Positions 26,757 to 35,164 of a DNA stretch of 64,000 nt are shown here, piece after piece. The notes beneath the pieces were generated by a model. The model saw nothing but the letters and a program-made list of their open reading frames with translations. It did no database searches and was not told where the DNA came from. How positions within the stretch are numbered: position 1 is the first letter of the stretch; the number at the start of each line of letters is the position of its first letter. A program made the translations under genes and the position numbers. Source of the stretch: Chloroflexi bacterium GWB2_49_20. GTDB taxonomy: Bacteria > Chloroflexota > Anaerolineae > Anaerolineales > Villigracilaceae. The DNA is taken from positions 1 to 64,000 of the forward strand of contig MGMF01000005.1 in the NCBI GenBank assembly GCA_001796335.1, in the 5' to 3' direction.

Positions 26757-27164
26757 ATGACAACACAAATCTATGTAAACTTACCCGTTAAAGATCTCAA
26801 CAAGTCTGTGGAATTTTTCACCACACTGGGCTTTAAATTTAACTCTCAATTCACCGATGAGAACGCCACCTGCATGATCGTCGGCGAGGATATTTTTGTA
26901 ATGCTGCTGGTGGAAAAATTCTTTAAAACATTCACGCCCAAGAAAATTGGCGATGCAACCAATGGTACGGAAGTGATCGTCACTTTATCCGCAGACAGCC
27001 GGGAAAAAGTGGATGAGATGGTCAACACAGCCCTGCAAGCCGGAGGCAGACATTCGATTGAGCCGCAAGACCACGGATGGATGTATGATCGTGGATTTGA
27101 GGACCTGGATGGACACTTATGGGAAGTCATGTATATGGACATCAGTGCAATTAAACAGGAGTAA
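26757..27164 (+). CDS. VOC-superfamily (glyoxalase/PhnB-like) protein
   Basis: The 135-residue protein has the paired beta-alpha-beta-beta-beta modules of the vicinal oxygen chelate fold: IYVNLPVKDLNKSVEFFTTLGF opens the first, and DPDGHLWEVMY-like GFEDLDGHLWEVMYMD closes the second with the metal-binding Glu. These are typical of the PhnB-like/YP_ group of uncharacterised VOC proteins. GAAAGGAG precedes the ATG. The cupin gene follows after three bases, so the pair forms an operon. Substrate is unknown. Confidence 0.88.
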   Translation: MTTQIYVNLPVKDLNKSVEFFTTLGFKFNSQFTDENATCMIVGEDIFVMLLVEKFFKTFTPKKIGDATNGTEVIVTLSADSREKVDEMVNTALQAGGRHSIEPQDHGWMYDRGFEDLDGHLWEVMYMDISAIKQE

Positions 27165-27167
27165 TAT

Positions 27168-27653
27168 TTGAACAGACCCGATCAAACTCAGGCAAATTTT
27201 CCACATGCACTTCTGGTCGCCTCGGGCAAAGACAAATACGGGGAACAGCGCGGGCTTGGGATCAGTGCCATCACCTTCAAGGTGACTCCACAGGATGGCA
27301 ATGGTCTTTTGATCCTTGAGAACACTTTTCGCGAGAAAGGCGGCCCAGCGCGCCACCTGCATTACAACCAGGATGAGTGGTTCTACGCGGTTGCTGGTGA
27401 GTTTATATTCGAAGTGGGACATGAAAAGATGAGGTTAAAACCCGGCGATTCTCTTCTGGCGCCACGTAATGTGCCTCATGTTTGGGCTTATATGGGCGGG
27501 ACAAGCGGGAGCATCCTGATCGCATTTATGCCGGCAGGCAAAATGGAGTCTTTCTTTCGGGAAGTAACCCAGGCCAATGCCATGCCCCAGCAGGACCCGG
27601 AATTGTGGCGTGCCCACGGGATGGAATTGCTGGGTCCACCCCTGGATGTTTAG
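27168..27653 (+). CDS. Cupin-domain protein
   Basis: The 161-residue protein has a single cupin barrel. Motif 1 is GGPARHLHYNQDEWFYAVAGEF (with HxH and Glu ligands), and motif 2 is PRNVPHVWAYMG with the last His. It starts at TTG 27168, supported by AGGAG six bases upstream at the end of the VOC gene. The function could be a small dioxygenase, isomerase or binding protein; the sequence does not decide. Confidence 0.85.
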   Translation: MNRPDQTQANFPHALLVASGKDKYGEQRGLGISAITFKVTPQDGNGLLILENTFREKGGPARHLHYNQDEWFYAVAGEFIFEVGHEKMRLKPGDSLLAPRNVPHVWAYMGGTSGSILIAFMPAGKMESFFREVTQANAMPQQDPELWRAHGMELLGPPLDV

Positions 27654-28249
27654 TCATTAATCCTTTTTTTTTATTTAATAATTACAGAGTACTGCATATT
27701 ATCTGAACCAGATTTCTGTCATTTGTGAGTAATTTACAAATAGCTGGTTCCGTGGTTTAAGCAGGGAATGAGTAGTAGAAAACAAACATCCGTTACATCT
27801 TCGGAGATCCTTGACCCATCAAATGCACATCGAGTGGGTGAGTGTGGAATGGCGATTCACAAAAACAGGTGCGGCCATGGGAATGACCGCACTCTTTCTC
27901 ACCAAATTTTACGGGTTCATGATAACTCTTCACTCTATCTAAAGAAGCACTCCACATTTTATCGGAGAGTACCTTTTAGCACATTTTTTACGCCTTGCTT
28001 GAAATATTTATTGCTTACGAACCAGCAAAAAGTACAGGGTTGCGGCGGTGGAAAAGATAACCAGGAACGGCATGATCTGATGGGCTTTGAGGATTACCCA
28101 ACCGGCTGCTTTTCTGCTACACTTTCTTTTGAAAGCTGGGTGTTCGGGAGATTCCCTGCAAATACCTTCCTGCAGCCCGGTGCTGGTCTGAATTTGATCA
28201 TCGCTTGCTTTCATACCTATCACGAATTCTGGAATAAATAGGTCGATTT
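27654..28249. other. 600-base gap with no confident gene
   Basis: The first 120 bases are AT-rich. A hairpin with GTGCGG at 27869-27874 and CCGCAC at 27887-27892 could terminate transcription in either direction, since A-runs lie on the left and T-rich sequence on the right. The rest holds a weak open frame on each strand; the minus-strand one is listed separately. A plus-strand frame at 27768-28241 looks random in composition. Confidence 0.4.
28008..28223 (-). CDS. Possible small tail-anchored membrane protein
   Basis: A 71-residue frame with a charged N-terminal part (SPEHPAFKRKCSRKAAGW) and a C-terminal hydrophobic helix (HQIMPFLVIFSTAATLYFLLV) followed by RKQ. It looks more protein-like than the overlapping plus-strand frame, but it starts at GTG without a good ribosome binding site. 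It may be a gene or a remnant. Confidence 0.25.
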   Translation of the reverse strand: MIGMKASDDQIQTSTGLQEGICRESPEHPAFKRKCSRKAAGWVILKAHQIMPFLVIFSTAATLYFLLVRKQ

Positions 28250-29119
28250 ATGGCAATAAGAAATTTGGATCGAATTCGGAAAATCACACCTTATCAAGAA
28301 ATAAATGAAATCCTGTTCACTTTTACTGAAGGGATCATAAATATTTTTAACGATAATTTGTGTGGAGTTTATCTTACCGGGTCTCTATCGTATGGTGATT
28401 TTAATGAAAATAGCAGTGACATCGATCTTACCGTTATATTGAGAAAGCCTGTTTCATCAAAAGAACTCGAACGAGTTAAGGAATTTCACGTTCGGTTGGA
28501 GAAGAAACATGAAAAATGGGCAAAACGGCTTGAATGTACCTATACTCCCATTGACATGCTTGCAAGTATCCTGCCACCAGGGGAACCCAGACCATGGTTT
28601 TGTGGAGAGATAAGTTTTCTATATGAAGAGGCACCTTATGGAAATGAGTGGATAATCAATAACTACCTGTTATATCATTTTGCCATTCCACTAATTGGGC
28701 AGGATTTTAAAGAGCTCATGGGGCCAATTGATATCGAAGAAGTGCAAAAAGCTTGCATAAGAGATCTGTTCGTAGAATGGGAACCGAAAATAAACAACCC
28801 TGGCTATTTAAAGAACAGTCATTATCAATCCTACCTTATTTTAAATTTATGCCGAATTTTATGTACTGTTCTTCATAAAACTACAGGTTCAAAAAAAGTA
28901 TCCGCAGAATGGGTAAAACAGGAATTTGGTTTGCCATGGAAGGATTTGATCGAATTGGCTGAAAACTGGCAGTATGGAAAAGAGATGGATGAGCGAGATA
29001 TGACCATGGATTTCATCAATTTTGCTATAAACGAAATTTCAAAAACAGTTTTATTCGAAGAATTGAGAGAAGAAATAGGGTGCATACGTTTGTCAAACAA
29101 TTCGGTAAAAAGGGATTAA
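28250..29119 (+). CDS. Aminoglycoside adenylyltransferase-like nucleotidyltransferase (DUF4111)
   Basis: The 289-residue protein has a Pol-beta-type nucleotidyltransferase domain at the N-terminus: GSLSYGDFNENSSDIDLTV (about residues 43-61) gives the GS...DxD motif that binds nucleotide and metal. The C-terminal part is helical and fits DUF4111, as in ANT(3'')-type enzymes. It might adenylylate an aminoglycoside or another hydroxylated target, but the drug-binding residues cannot be assigned. Codon use is strikingly A/T-ending compared with the neighbours (many AAA, ATA, TTT), suggesting recent transfer. AGGT lies nine bases before the ATG. Confidence 0.8.
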   Translation: MAIRNLDRIRKITPYQEINEILFTFTEGIINIFNDNLCGVYLTGSLSYGDFNENSSDIDLTVILRKPVSSKELERVKEFHVRLEKKHEKWAKRLECTYTPIDMLASILPPGEPRPWFCGEISFLYEEAPYGNEWIINNYLLYHFAIPLIGQDFKELMGPIDIEEVQKACIRDLFVEWEPKINNPGYLKNSHYQSYLILNLCRILCTVLHKTTGSKKVSAEWVKQEFGLPWKDLIELAENWQYGKEMDERDMTMDFINFAINEISKTVLFEELREEIGCIRLSNNSVKRD

Positions 29120-29333
29120 TAAAGCAATAAACGGGGTATAACCAGCTTTTGTTTCTTGACCAGCCCTGGGGTAAAATAAGTCTAAACTCCTGGGATTTTG
29201 TATGTCAGGGAAATTAGAGGAGTTCGTGTCGGTTCGAAAAGAGATCATCTTCCTGAAAGGGTCTGCTCCACCCAAAACTAAGCCGGCATTTGCCCGTTTG
29301 GAGTATATCGAATAGATATCAAAGAGGCGTTAA

Positions 29334-30242
29334 ATGGAAAAGGACAGAAGAATCCTGAAGATCATTAAGAGCAAACCCACCCTGGAAGGTGCAGGTGTCC
29401 ACCTGAAGCGGGTGTTCGGTTTCGGGAGGACCTCCGAGTTCGATCCTTTCCTGCTTCTCGATGATTTTCGTTCAACCGAGCCACGCAACTACCTGGCAGG
29501 TTTCCCGTGGCATCCGCATCGCGGCATTGAGACCATTACCTATATCTTAAGCGGGAAGGTCGAGCATGGGGATAGCCTGGGAAACGAAGGTGTGATCGGT
29601 CCCGGGGATGTGCAGTGGATGACTGCCGGAAGCGGTATCATCCACCAGGAGATGCCGAAGGGGGACGAGGCCGGTCACATGGGGGGCTTCCAATTGTGGG
29701 CCAACCTGCCGGCCTCGCATAAGATGATGGAACCGCGTTATCGCGATGTGATAAGCGATCAGATTCCAGAGATCTCCATCGGCAACGGCGTAAAGATCAG
29801 GGTCATCTGCGGCCAGGTGGATGGCACAAAAGGTCCTGTGCAGGATATCGTCACGGACCCGGAATACCTGGATGTGACCGTCCCTGCCGGAACAAAGTTC
29901 GTTCACGCCACCCGGTCGGGGCACACGGTTTTCGCCTATGTTATCGCTGGCAAGGCCAGGTTCTGCCAGGAGAAAGATAATTGCAGCTACGTGGTCGAGG
30001 GCGAAGACACTTCTGACATCCACAGGGATGGTTTTGTGACCAACCAGGAGCTTGCCCTTTTCGGTGACGGGGAACAGATTGTCGTTTCCACGGAAGCTGA
30101 ACCTACTCGCTTTCTACTCCTGTCCGGAAATCCCATCGGCGAACCGGTGGCATGGTACGGTCCAATTGTCATGAACACGCAGGAGGAACTGCAGACCGCC
30201 TTCGAGGAATACCGCAACGGCACTTTCATAAAGCATCCCTGA
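29334..30242 (+). CDS. Pirin family protein
   Basis: The 302-residue protein is a two-barrel cupin of the pirin family. The N-terminal metal site is clear: FPWHPHRGIETITYIL with two His, and MTAGSGIIHQEMP with His and Glu. Some pirins oxidise quercetin and others act as transcription cofactors. The C-terminal barrel (about 180-290) lacks metal ligands, as usual. AAAGAGG precedes the ATG. It stands alone between the nucleotidyltransferase and the DUF421 gene. Confidence 0.92.
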   Translation: MEKDRRILKIIKSKPTLEGAGVHLKRVFGFGRTSEFDPFLLLDDFRSTEPRNYLAGFPWHPHRGIETITYILSGKVEHGDSLGNEGVIGPGDVQWMTAGSGIIHQEMPKGDEAGHMGGFQLWANLPASHKMMEPRYRDVISDQIPEISIGNGVKIRVICGQVDGTKGPVQDIVTDPEYLDVTVPAGTKFVHATRSGHTVFAYVIAGKARFCQEKDNCSYVVEGEDTSDIHRDGFVTNQELALFGDGEQIVVSTEAEPTRFLLLSGNPIGEPVAWYGPIVMNTQEELQTAFEEYRNGTFIKHP

Positions 30243-30355
30243 TTTCTCTTCCCCCATCAAAGGTGGGGTAGGTCCGGGAGCAAGTCTGGCTGTGATGGCG
30301 TTTTCATGGCCTATTCGGAATAATATAAGAAATACTGTCCAGGAGTAAATATCTT

Positions 30356-30871
30356 ATGTTCACTCTCTCCCTGTCTACGTTTTTTGGAATCCTGTTACGT
30401 ACCGTCCTGGTGTACCTGGCCATCCTGGTGGGCTTGCGGCTTTCGGGCAAACGTGAGATCGGCCAAATGACGGTTTTCGACCTGGTGGTATTGTTGTTGA
30501 TCTCCAATGCCGTTCAAAATGCCATGGTTGGCCCGGATACCAGTCTGACCGGAGGCATCCTGGCGGCTGTTGTCTTGTTGGTGTTAAACGCACTGATTGC
30601 CCGACTGCGGCTGAGCTCGCCCCTTTTACGCCGCTGGGTGGAGGGCACCCCGACAGTGCTGGTGCTGCACGGAGAAGTGATCCCCCAGCACATGCGCCGG
30701 GAAGGAATCGATGAGGAATCCCTGCTAGCCGCGCTGCGTGAGCACGGGGTGGCCGAGATCAGTGCCGTGGAGATGGCTGTGTTGGAAATCGATGGCTCGA
30801 TCAGTGTGGTGCCGGTGGGGGAGGCCACCACACGGGTCAAGAAGCCCTTGAAATTCCTGCGCCACCAGTAG
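30356..30871 (+). CDS. DUF421 (YetF/YdfR-like) membrane protein
   Basis: The 171-residue protein has two or three N-terminal membrane helices (about 8-27, 41-57 and 63-82) with the family stretch GLRLSGKREIGQMTVFDLVVLLLISNAVQNAM. A cytoplasmic domain follows, with TPTVLVLHGEVIPQHMRREGIDEESLLAALREHGV typical of DUF421. Members such as YetF are envelope proteins of unknown mechanism. Length is somewhat short because the usual second C-terminal domain is absent. CAGGAG lies eight to nine bases upstream. It converges with guaB. Confidence 0.88.
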   Translation: MFTLSLSTFFGILLRTVLVYLAILVGLRLSGKREIGQMTVFDLVVLLLISNAVQNAMVGPDTSLTGGILAAVVLLVLNALIARLRLSSPLLRRWVEGTPTVLVLHGEVIPQHMRREGIDEESLLAALREHGVAEISAVEMAVLEIDGSISVVPVGEATTRVKKPLKFLRHQ

Positions 30872-30924
30872 ATGACCGCGTACTGGCAGGGACATTGTCT
30901 CCTGCCTGATCGCCATTTCCCCCA

Positions 30925-32406
30925 TTATTTCTGGCTTAACTGGTAATTCGGCGCTTCGCGGGTGATGATGACATCATGCGGATGGCTTTCGACCAACCCG
31001 GCGTTGGTAATGCGCGTCATTTTGGTTTTGGTGCGCAGATCTTCCAGCGCGGCCGCCCCGGCGTAGCCCATGCCCGAGCGCAGTCCGCCCACCAGTTGAT
31101 AGACGTAATCACTCAGATGTCCCTTGTACGGCACGCGCCCTTCGATGCCTTCAGGCACCAGTTTGCTGCTGCCGCTCTGGCCGATGCCATAACGATCCTT
31201 GCCGTAGCCTTTAAGCGCACCCAGGCTGCCCATGCCGCGGTATTCCTTGAAGTGCCGGCCTTCATACAAAACCATTTCCCCGGGGGATTCCTCCAACCCG
31301 GCCAGCAGGCTGCCCAGCATGACAGCTTCTGCCCCGGCTACAATGGCTTTGACAATGTCGCCGCTGAACTTGATGCCGCCGTCAGCGATGGTGGGGATGC
31401 CGTGCTTCCTGGCGGCCTGGGCGCACTCACGGATGGCGGTGACTTGGGGCATGCCCGCGCCGGAAATGACGCGCGTGGTGCAAATGGAACCCGCCCCGAC
31501 CCCCACCTTGACCCCATCCGCGCCGGACTTGATCAGCGCTTCGGTGCCTTCGGCTGTGACCACGTTCCCGGCGATGACAGGCAGCTCCGGCCAGGCAGTT
31601 TTGATGCGCCGGATGGCATCCAATACGCCTTTGGAGTGGCCGTGGGCTGTATCGATGGCGAGCACATCCACCCCGGCTTTGATCATTAACTCAACGCGCA
31701 TTTCCAGGTCGGCACCCACACCCACCGCTGCCCCGGCCAACAACCGCCCCTGGGAATCGGTGGCTGCATTTGGGTAATCGCGCGCCTTTTGTATATCCTT
31801 GACAGTGATCAGTCCCTTCAATATCCCGTTTTCATCCACCAGCGGAAGTTTCTCGATGCGGTGTTTTTGCAGGATGTTCTTGGCTTCTTCGGGTGGGATG
31901 CCGACTCGCGCCGTGATCAATGGTTCGGTGGTCATGAACTGGCTGACAGGCAGATCGTAATCCCCGGGCTCCACAAAGCGGATGTCGCGATTGGTCAGGA
32001 TGCCTACCAGTTTGCCATCCGGGTTGGTGATGGGCACACCACTGATATGGTAGGTGGACATGATCTCTTCGGCGCGTCGCAGGGATGCGTCCGGCGGAAG
32101 GCTGATGGGTTCCACGATCATGCCGGATTGTGAGCGCTTGACCTTTTCCACTTCGCTGGCCTGATCTTCAGGGGACATGTTGCGGTGGATGATCCCCAGG
32201 CCGCCTTCGCGCGCCAGCGAGATTGCCAGGTGCGCTTCGGTGACGGTGTCCATGGCCGCCGAAAGGATGGGGATATTCAGGCGGATCTGAGGTGTCAGGT
32301 TAACGCTTACATCGGTTTCATTCGGCAGTACCTCGGAGTAAGCGGGCACCACCAATACATCATCAAAGGTCAGGGCATCGTGGCTTTCAAATAATTCTTC
32401 GTTCAC
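30925..32406 (-). CDS. guaB: Inosine-5'-monophosphate dehydrogenase
   Basis: The 493-residue enzyme oxidises IMP to XMP with NAD+, the first step to GMP. The barrel starts with [17 protein letters not shown]. Two CBS domains interrupt it at about 95-205 ([20 protein letters not shown] and [17 protein letters not shown]). The catalytic Cys lies in [15 protein letters not shown], and the mobile flap is near [27 protein letters not shown] precedes the ATG. It is the last gene of the purine operon, 180 bases after the IMP cyclohydrolase gene, so it acts directly on the operon's end product. The gap contains a repeat remnant. Confidence 0.97.
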   Translation of the reverse strand: MNEELFESHDALTFDDVLVVPAYSEVLPNETDVSVNLTPQIRLNIPILSAAMDTVTEAHLAISLAREGGLGIIHRNMSPEDQASEVEKVKRSQSGMIVEPISLPPDASLRRAEEIMSTYHISGVPITNPDGKLVGILTNRDIRFVEPGDYDLPVSQFMTTEPLITARVGIPPEEAKNILQKHRIEKLPLVDENGILKGLITVKDIQKARDYPNAATDSQGRLLAGAAVGVGADLEMRVELMIKAGVDVLAIDTAHGHSKGVLDAIRRIKTAWPELPVIAGNVVTAEGTEALIKSGADGVKVGVGAGSICTTRVISGAGMPQVTAIRECAQAARKHGIPTIADGGIKFSGDIVKAIVAGAEAVMLGSLLAGLEESPGEMVLYEGRHFKEYRGMGSLGALKGYGKDRYGIGQSGSSKLVPEGIEGRVPYKGHLSDYVYQLVGGLRSGMGYAGAAALEDLRTKTKMTRITNAGLVESHPHDVIITREAPNYQLSQK

Positions 32407-32469
32407 AGGAACCTCCTAACAGGGTTACGATCATTCAAAAATAAATAATTACTGTTGTTTAAAAATGTC

Positions 32470-32556
32470 TCCACCACAAAGTCACCAATACACAAAGTCT
32501 CATAAATAAAACCTTGGTGCCTGGTGGTAAAAAAAAATGTTTTAGCAGTTCCATAA
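32470..32556. repeat. MITE-like repeat, family 1, divergent member
   Basis: The stretch has CCACCACAAAGTCACCAA on the left and TTGGTGCCTGGTGG on the right, imperfect inverted complements, ending near TGTTTTAGCAG. The inner text (ACACAAAGTCTC) resembles the family at 6592 and 15617. It lies between the IMP cyclohydrolase gene and guaB. Confidence 0.45.
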
Positions 32557-32586
32557 ATATTCTTGCGCACATGACAGGCACCTGTA

Positions 32587-33156
32587 TTATTTTCCCAGGT
32601 AAGTATGGATGGTGGTATCGTACTGCGCCGTGCGGGCAAAGCCCTTGACCGCCAGTTGTTTGCGCCTCTCAGCAGAAATGCCGCCTGACCGCAAGTCTGC
32701 CAGGACCGCATCGTAATCAGCCGGGTCACATACCAGCGTCACACGCTCATGGTTCTTGGCGGCGGCCCGGATGAGGGTGACGCCGCCGATGTCGATGTTC
32801 TCGATCACTTCGGCATAGGTTACGCCAGGATTGACAATGGTCGCCTCGAATGGGTACAGGTTGACAGCCACCAGGTCAATATAATCCCAGCCCAGGCTGA
32901 GCAGTTGCTGGTGGTCCGCTTCAGTGGGGCGGGCCAGCAGCCCGCCGTGGATGGCCGGGTGCAGGGTTTTGACGCGGCCGCCCAGGATCTCGGGTGACTG
33001 GGTATAGTCCGCCACCTCTGTGACCGCCAATCCGTTCTTACGCAGCAGCCGGGCGGTTCCTCCGGAAGCCAGCAGCCTCCAGCCGAGGTCCGCCAGACCC
33101 TGGGCGAATTCCACCAGGTGGGTTTTATCGTGAACGGACAGGATGGCAGTGGGCAT
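32587..33156 (-). CDS. purH: IMP cyclohydrolase (N-terminal PurH domain as a separate gene)
   Basis: The 189-residue protein is the MGS-like IMP cyclohydrolase half of PurH, which closes the ring of FAICAR to give IMP. Typical motifs are [53 protein letters not shown] and [19 protein letters not shown]. The usual bifunctional PurH is about 510-530 residues; here the protein stops after the cyclohydrolase domain and the transformylase is encoded by another gene at 33970, with purN between. The last two IMP steps are therefore done by separate polypeptides. Confidence 0.95.
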   Translation of the reverse strand: MPTAILSVHDKTHLVEFAQGLADLGWRLLASGGTARLLRKNGLAVTEVADYTQSPEILGGRVKTLHPAIHGGLLARPTEADHQQLLSLGWDYIDLVAVNLYPFEATIVNPGVTYAEVIENIDIGGVTLIRAAAKNHERVTLVCDPADYDAVLADLRSGGISAERRKQLAVKGFARTAQYDTTIHTYLGK

Positions 33157-33212
33157 GTAAAACTCCTTTTTCTATAAACAAGAAAACTTTCCAAAATTTT
33201 TAGAATAAAATA

Positions 33213-33331
33213 TCACTGTGAGCGAAGTATTCGCGACTGCTTACCCCACGGGATAGGCAGTCTTACTGCTATCGGGGGAAAGTCCCACATCGGGGGATCG
33301 CCACGTTAGTTACCACTCGCTCGCAATGACA
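33213..33331. repeat. REP-like palindromic repeat, family 2
   Basis: The ends TCACTGTGAGCGAAG and CTCGCTCGCAATGACA are imperfect inverted complements. The inner stretches GGCAGTCT and GGGGATCGCCACG match parts of the nested palindrome at 17355-17430. It lies in the 207-base gap between purN and the cyclohydrolase gene, inside the purine operon. Confidence 0.6.
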
Positions 33332-33363
33332 TATTATTGTCAGGTGCATCATAATATTCCTCA

Positions 33364-33954
33364 TTAAGTGTTGAGAACCATTTTCAAGGCGTCCACCAGC
33401 AGGCGGTGTTCGGCCGCGTGCAGGCGTGCTTCGAACTGCTCCAGACTCTCCTCCGCTTGAAAGAAGATCTCCTGCGTGGCCAGTACTGGACCGTCATCTA
33501 CGCTTTCGTTCGGGACCAGGTGAACCATCACGCCGGTGCGGTCGATCTCACCGCGCTGCCAGGCAGCATAGGCACGCTGGATGGCGTGAGTGCCGGGGAA
33601 GGTGCCGGGCAGGGCGGGATGCAGGTTGATGACCCGCCCGGGGAAGCGATCCAGGAATGCCAATGTTAGCAGACGCATCCAGCCAGCCAGAATGACATGA
33701 TCGGGTTGGAAGCGGGCTACTTCGTCCGCCAGTCGGGCGTCATATGCACGGCGGGATTCATCAGCCAACGCTGCCGTGTGGATGGCGGGCACACCTGCCT
33801 TGCGGGCACGACTCAATCCGTAGGCATCCACCTGGTTCGAGATGACGGCGACAACCCCGGCAGGCAGTTCGCCGGACTGACAGGCATCCAGAATAGCCTG
33901 CAGGTTGGAGCCATTTCCGGATATAAGGACGACGAGTCGGGCGGATTTATTCAT
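33364..33954 (-). CDS. purN: Phosphoribosylglycinamide formyltransferase
   Basis: The 196-residue enzyme transfers a formyl group from 10-formyl-THF to GAR. Motifs are VLISGNGSNLQAILDAC at the N-terminus, HVILAGWMRLL, and the catalytic stretch INLHPALPGTFPGTHAIQRAY, followed by GVMVHLVPNESVDDGPVLATQ with the conserved Asp. It starts 16 bases after the stop of the AICAR transformylase gene. It supplies the step between PurD and PurL. Confidence 0.96.
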   Translation of the reverse strand: MNKSARLVVLISGNGSNLQAILDACQSGELPAGVVAVISNQVDAYGLSRARKAGVPAIHTAALADESRRAYDARLADEVARFQPDHVILAGWMRLLTLAFLDRFPGRVINLHPALPGTFPGTHAIQRAYAAWQRGEIDRTGVMVHLVPNESVDDGPVLATQEIFFQAEESLEQFEARLHAAEHRLLVDALKMVLNT

Positions 33955-33969
33955 ACGGTTTCCAAACCA

Positions 33970-35145
33970 TTAGTGATGGAACAGGCGCACTCCGCTGAAG
34001 ACCATGCTCATGCCGTATTCATGGCAGGCTGCGATCACATCTTCATCACGATTGGAGCCGCCGGGCTGGAGCACATAGCGCACACCGCTGCGGGCGGCGC
34101 GGTCTATGCTGTCCCGGAAGGGAAAGAAGGCATCCGAACCCAGCGTGACACCGCTCAGGCTGTCGAGCCAGGTGCGCCGTTCTTCGGGTGTCAATTGCGC
34201 TGGTATGCTGCTGAAGACATTGGACCAGTTGGCTTTTTCGGCGGGGGTGACATCCGGCTGCAGGAACTGGTCGATGGCATTGTCCCGATCCGGGCGGTGG
34301 ATGCCGGGCTTGAAGGGCAGGTTCAACACGCGCGGATGCTGGCGCAGGTACCACAGGTCAGCTTTGCTGCCGGCCAGGCGGGTGCAGTGCACGCGCGACT
34401 GTTGCCCGGCGCCCACCCCGGTGGTCTGCCCGTCTTTGACAAAACAAACCGAGTTGGACTGGGTGTACTTGAGCGTGATCCAGGCCACGGTCATGTCGCG
34501 CCTGGCTGCGGCGGGAATGTCCTTGTCCGTGGTAACAATGTTGGCAAGGTCACCGGGTGTGACCGGGCGGTCATGGTGACGTTGTTCGAAGGTAACCCCA
34601 AAAACCTCCCGGCTTTCGGTTAACCCCGATTCATAAGCCGGGTCGATCTGGATGACTGCGTATTTACCGGCCTTCTTGGCTTTGAGGATCTCGAGTGCAG
34701 CGGACTCGTAGGCCGGGGCGATGACCCCATCCGAGACTTCGCGGGCGATCACCCGGGCAGTAGCCAGGTCAACCGTATCCGACAGGGCGATGAAGTCACC
34801 GAAGGAAGACATGCGGTCCACGCCGCGTGCCCGGGCGTAGGCTTCGGCCAGTGGCGAGAGTTCCAGGTCATCCACGAAGTAGATCTTGCGCAGGACGTCG
34901 GTCAGTGGAACCGCCAGCGCTGCCCCCGAAGGACTGACATGCTTGAAAGAGGCCGCCGCGGGCAGACCGGTCGCCTGCCTGAGTTCGCGCACCAGCTGCC
35001 AGGCGTTGAGCGCATCCAGCAGGTTGATATAACCCGGCGAACCGCCCAGGATGGTGATCGGCAGGTCGGCGCCGGATTTCATAAATACACGCGCTGGCGA
35101 TTGCTGGGGATTGGTGCCATAACGCAGGGGCAGGGAGGAGGTCAT
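33970..35145 (-). CDS. purH: AICAR transformylase (C-terminal PurH domain as a separate gene)
   Basis: The 391-residue protein is the AICARFT half of PurH, formylating AICAR with 10-formyl-THF. Typical features are [14 protein letters not shown] at the start, the [13 protein letters not shown] motif with catalytic Lys-His, and [16 protein letters not shown] and [19 protein letters not shown] near the end. No cyclohydrolase domain is attached; that function is at 32587. It follows the PurD-PurM gene by 19 bases, so the operon order is DM, transformylase, purN, cyclohydrolase. The low-confidence point is only the symbol, since purH normally names the fused gene. Confidence 0.94.
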   Translation of the reverse strand: MTSSLPLRYGTNPQQSPARVFMKSGADLPITILGGSPGYINLLDALNAWQLVRELRQATGLPAAASFKHVSPSGAALAVPLTDVLRKIYFVDDLELSPLAEAYARARGVDRMSSFGDFIALSDTVDLATARVIAREVSDGVIAPAYESAALEILKAKKAGKYAVIQIDPAYESGLTESREVFGVTFEQRHHDRPVTPGDLANIVTTDKDIPAAARRDMTVAWITLKYTQSNSVCFVKDGQTTGVGAGQQSRVHCTRLAGSKADLWYLRQHPRVLNLPFKPGIHRPDRDNAIDQFLQPDVTPAEKANWSNVFSSIPAQLTPEERRTWLDSLSGVTLGSDAFFPFRDSIDRAARSGVRYVLQPGGSNRDEDVIAACHEYGMSMVFSGVRLFHH

Positions 35146-35164
35146 GGAAAATTCCTTTCGTGAC

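Noticed and set aside
27768-28241. A 157-codon plus-strand frame in the gap after the cupin gene.
   Set aside because: Composition is odd, with scattered Cys and His and no fold pattern, and the overlapping minus-strand frame looks more protein-like.
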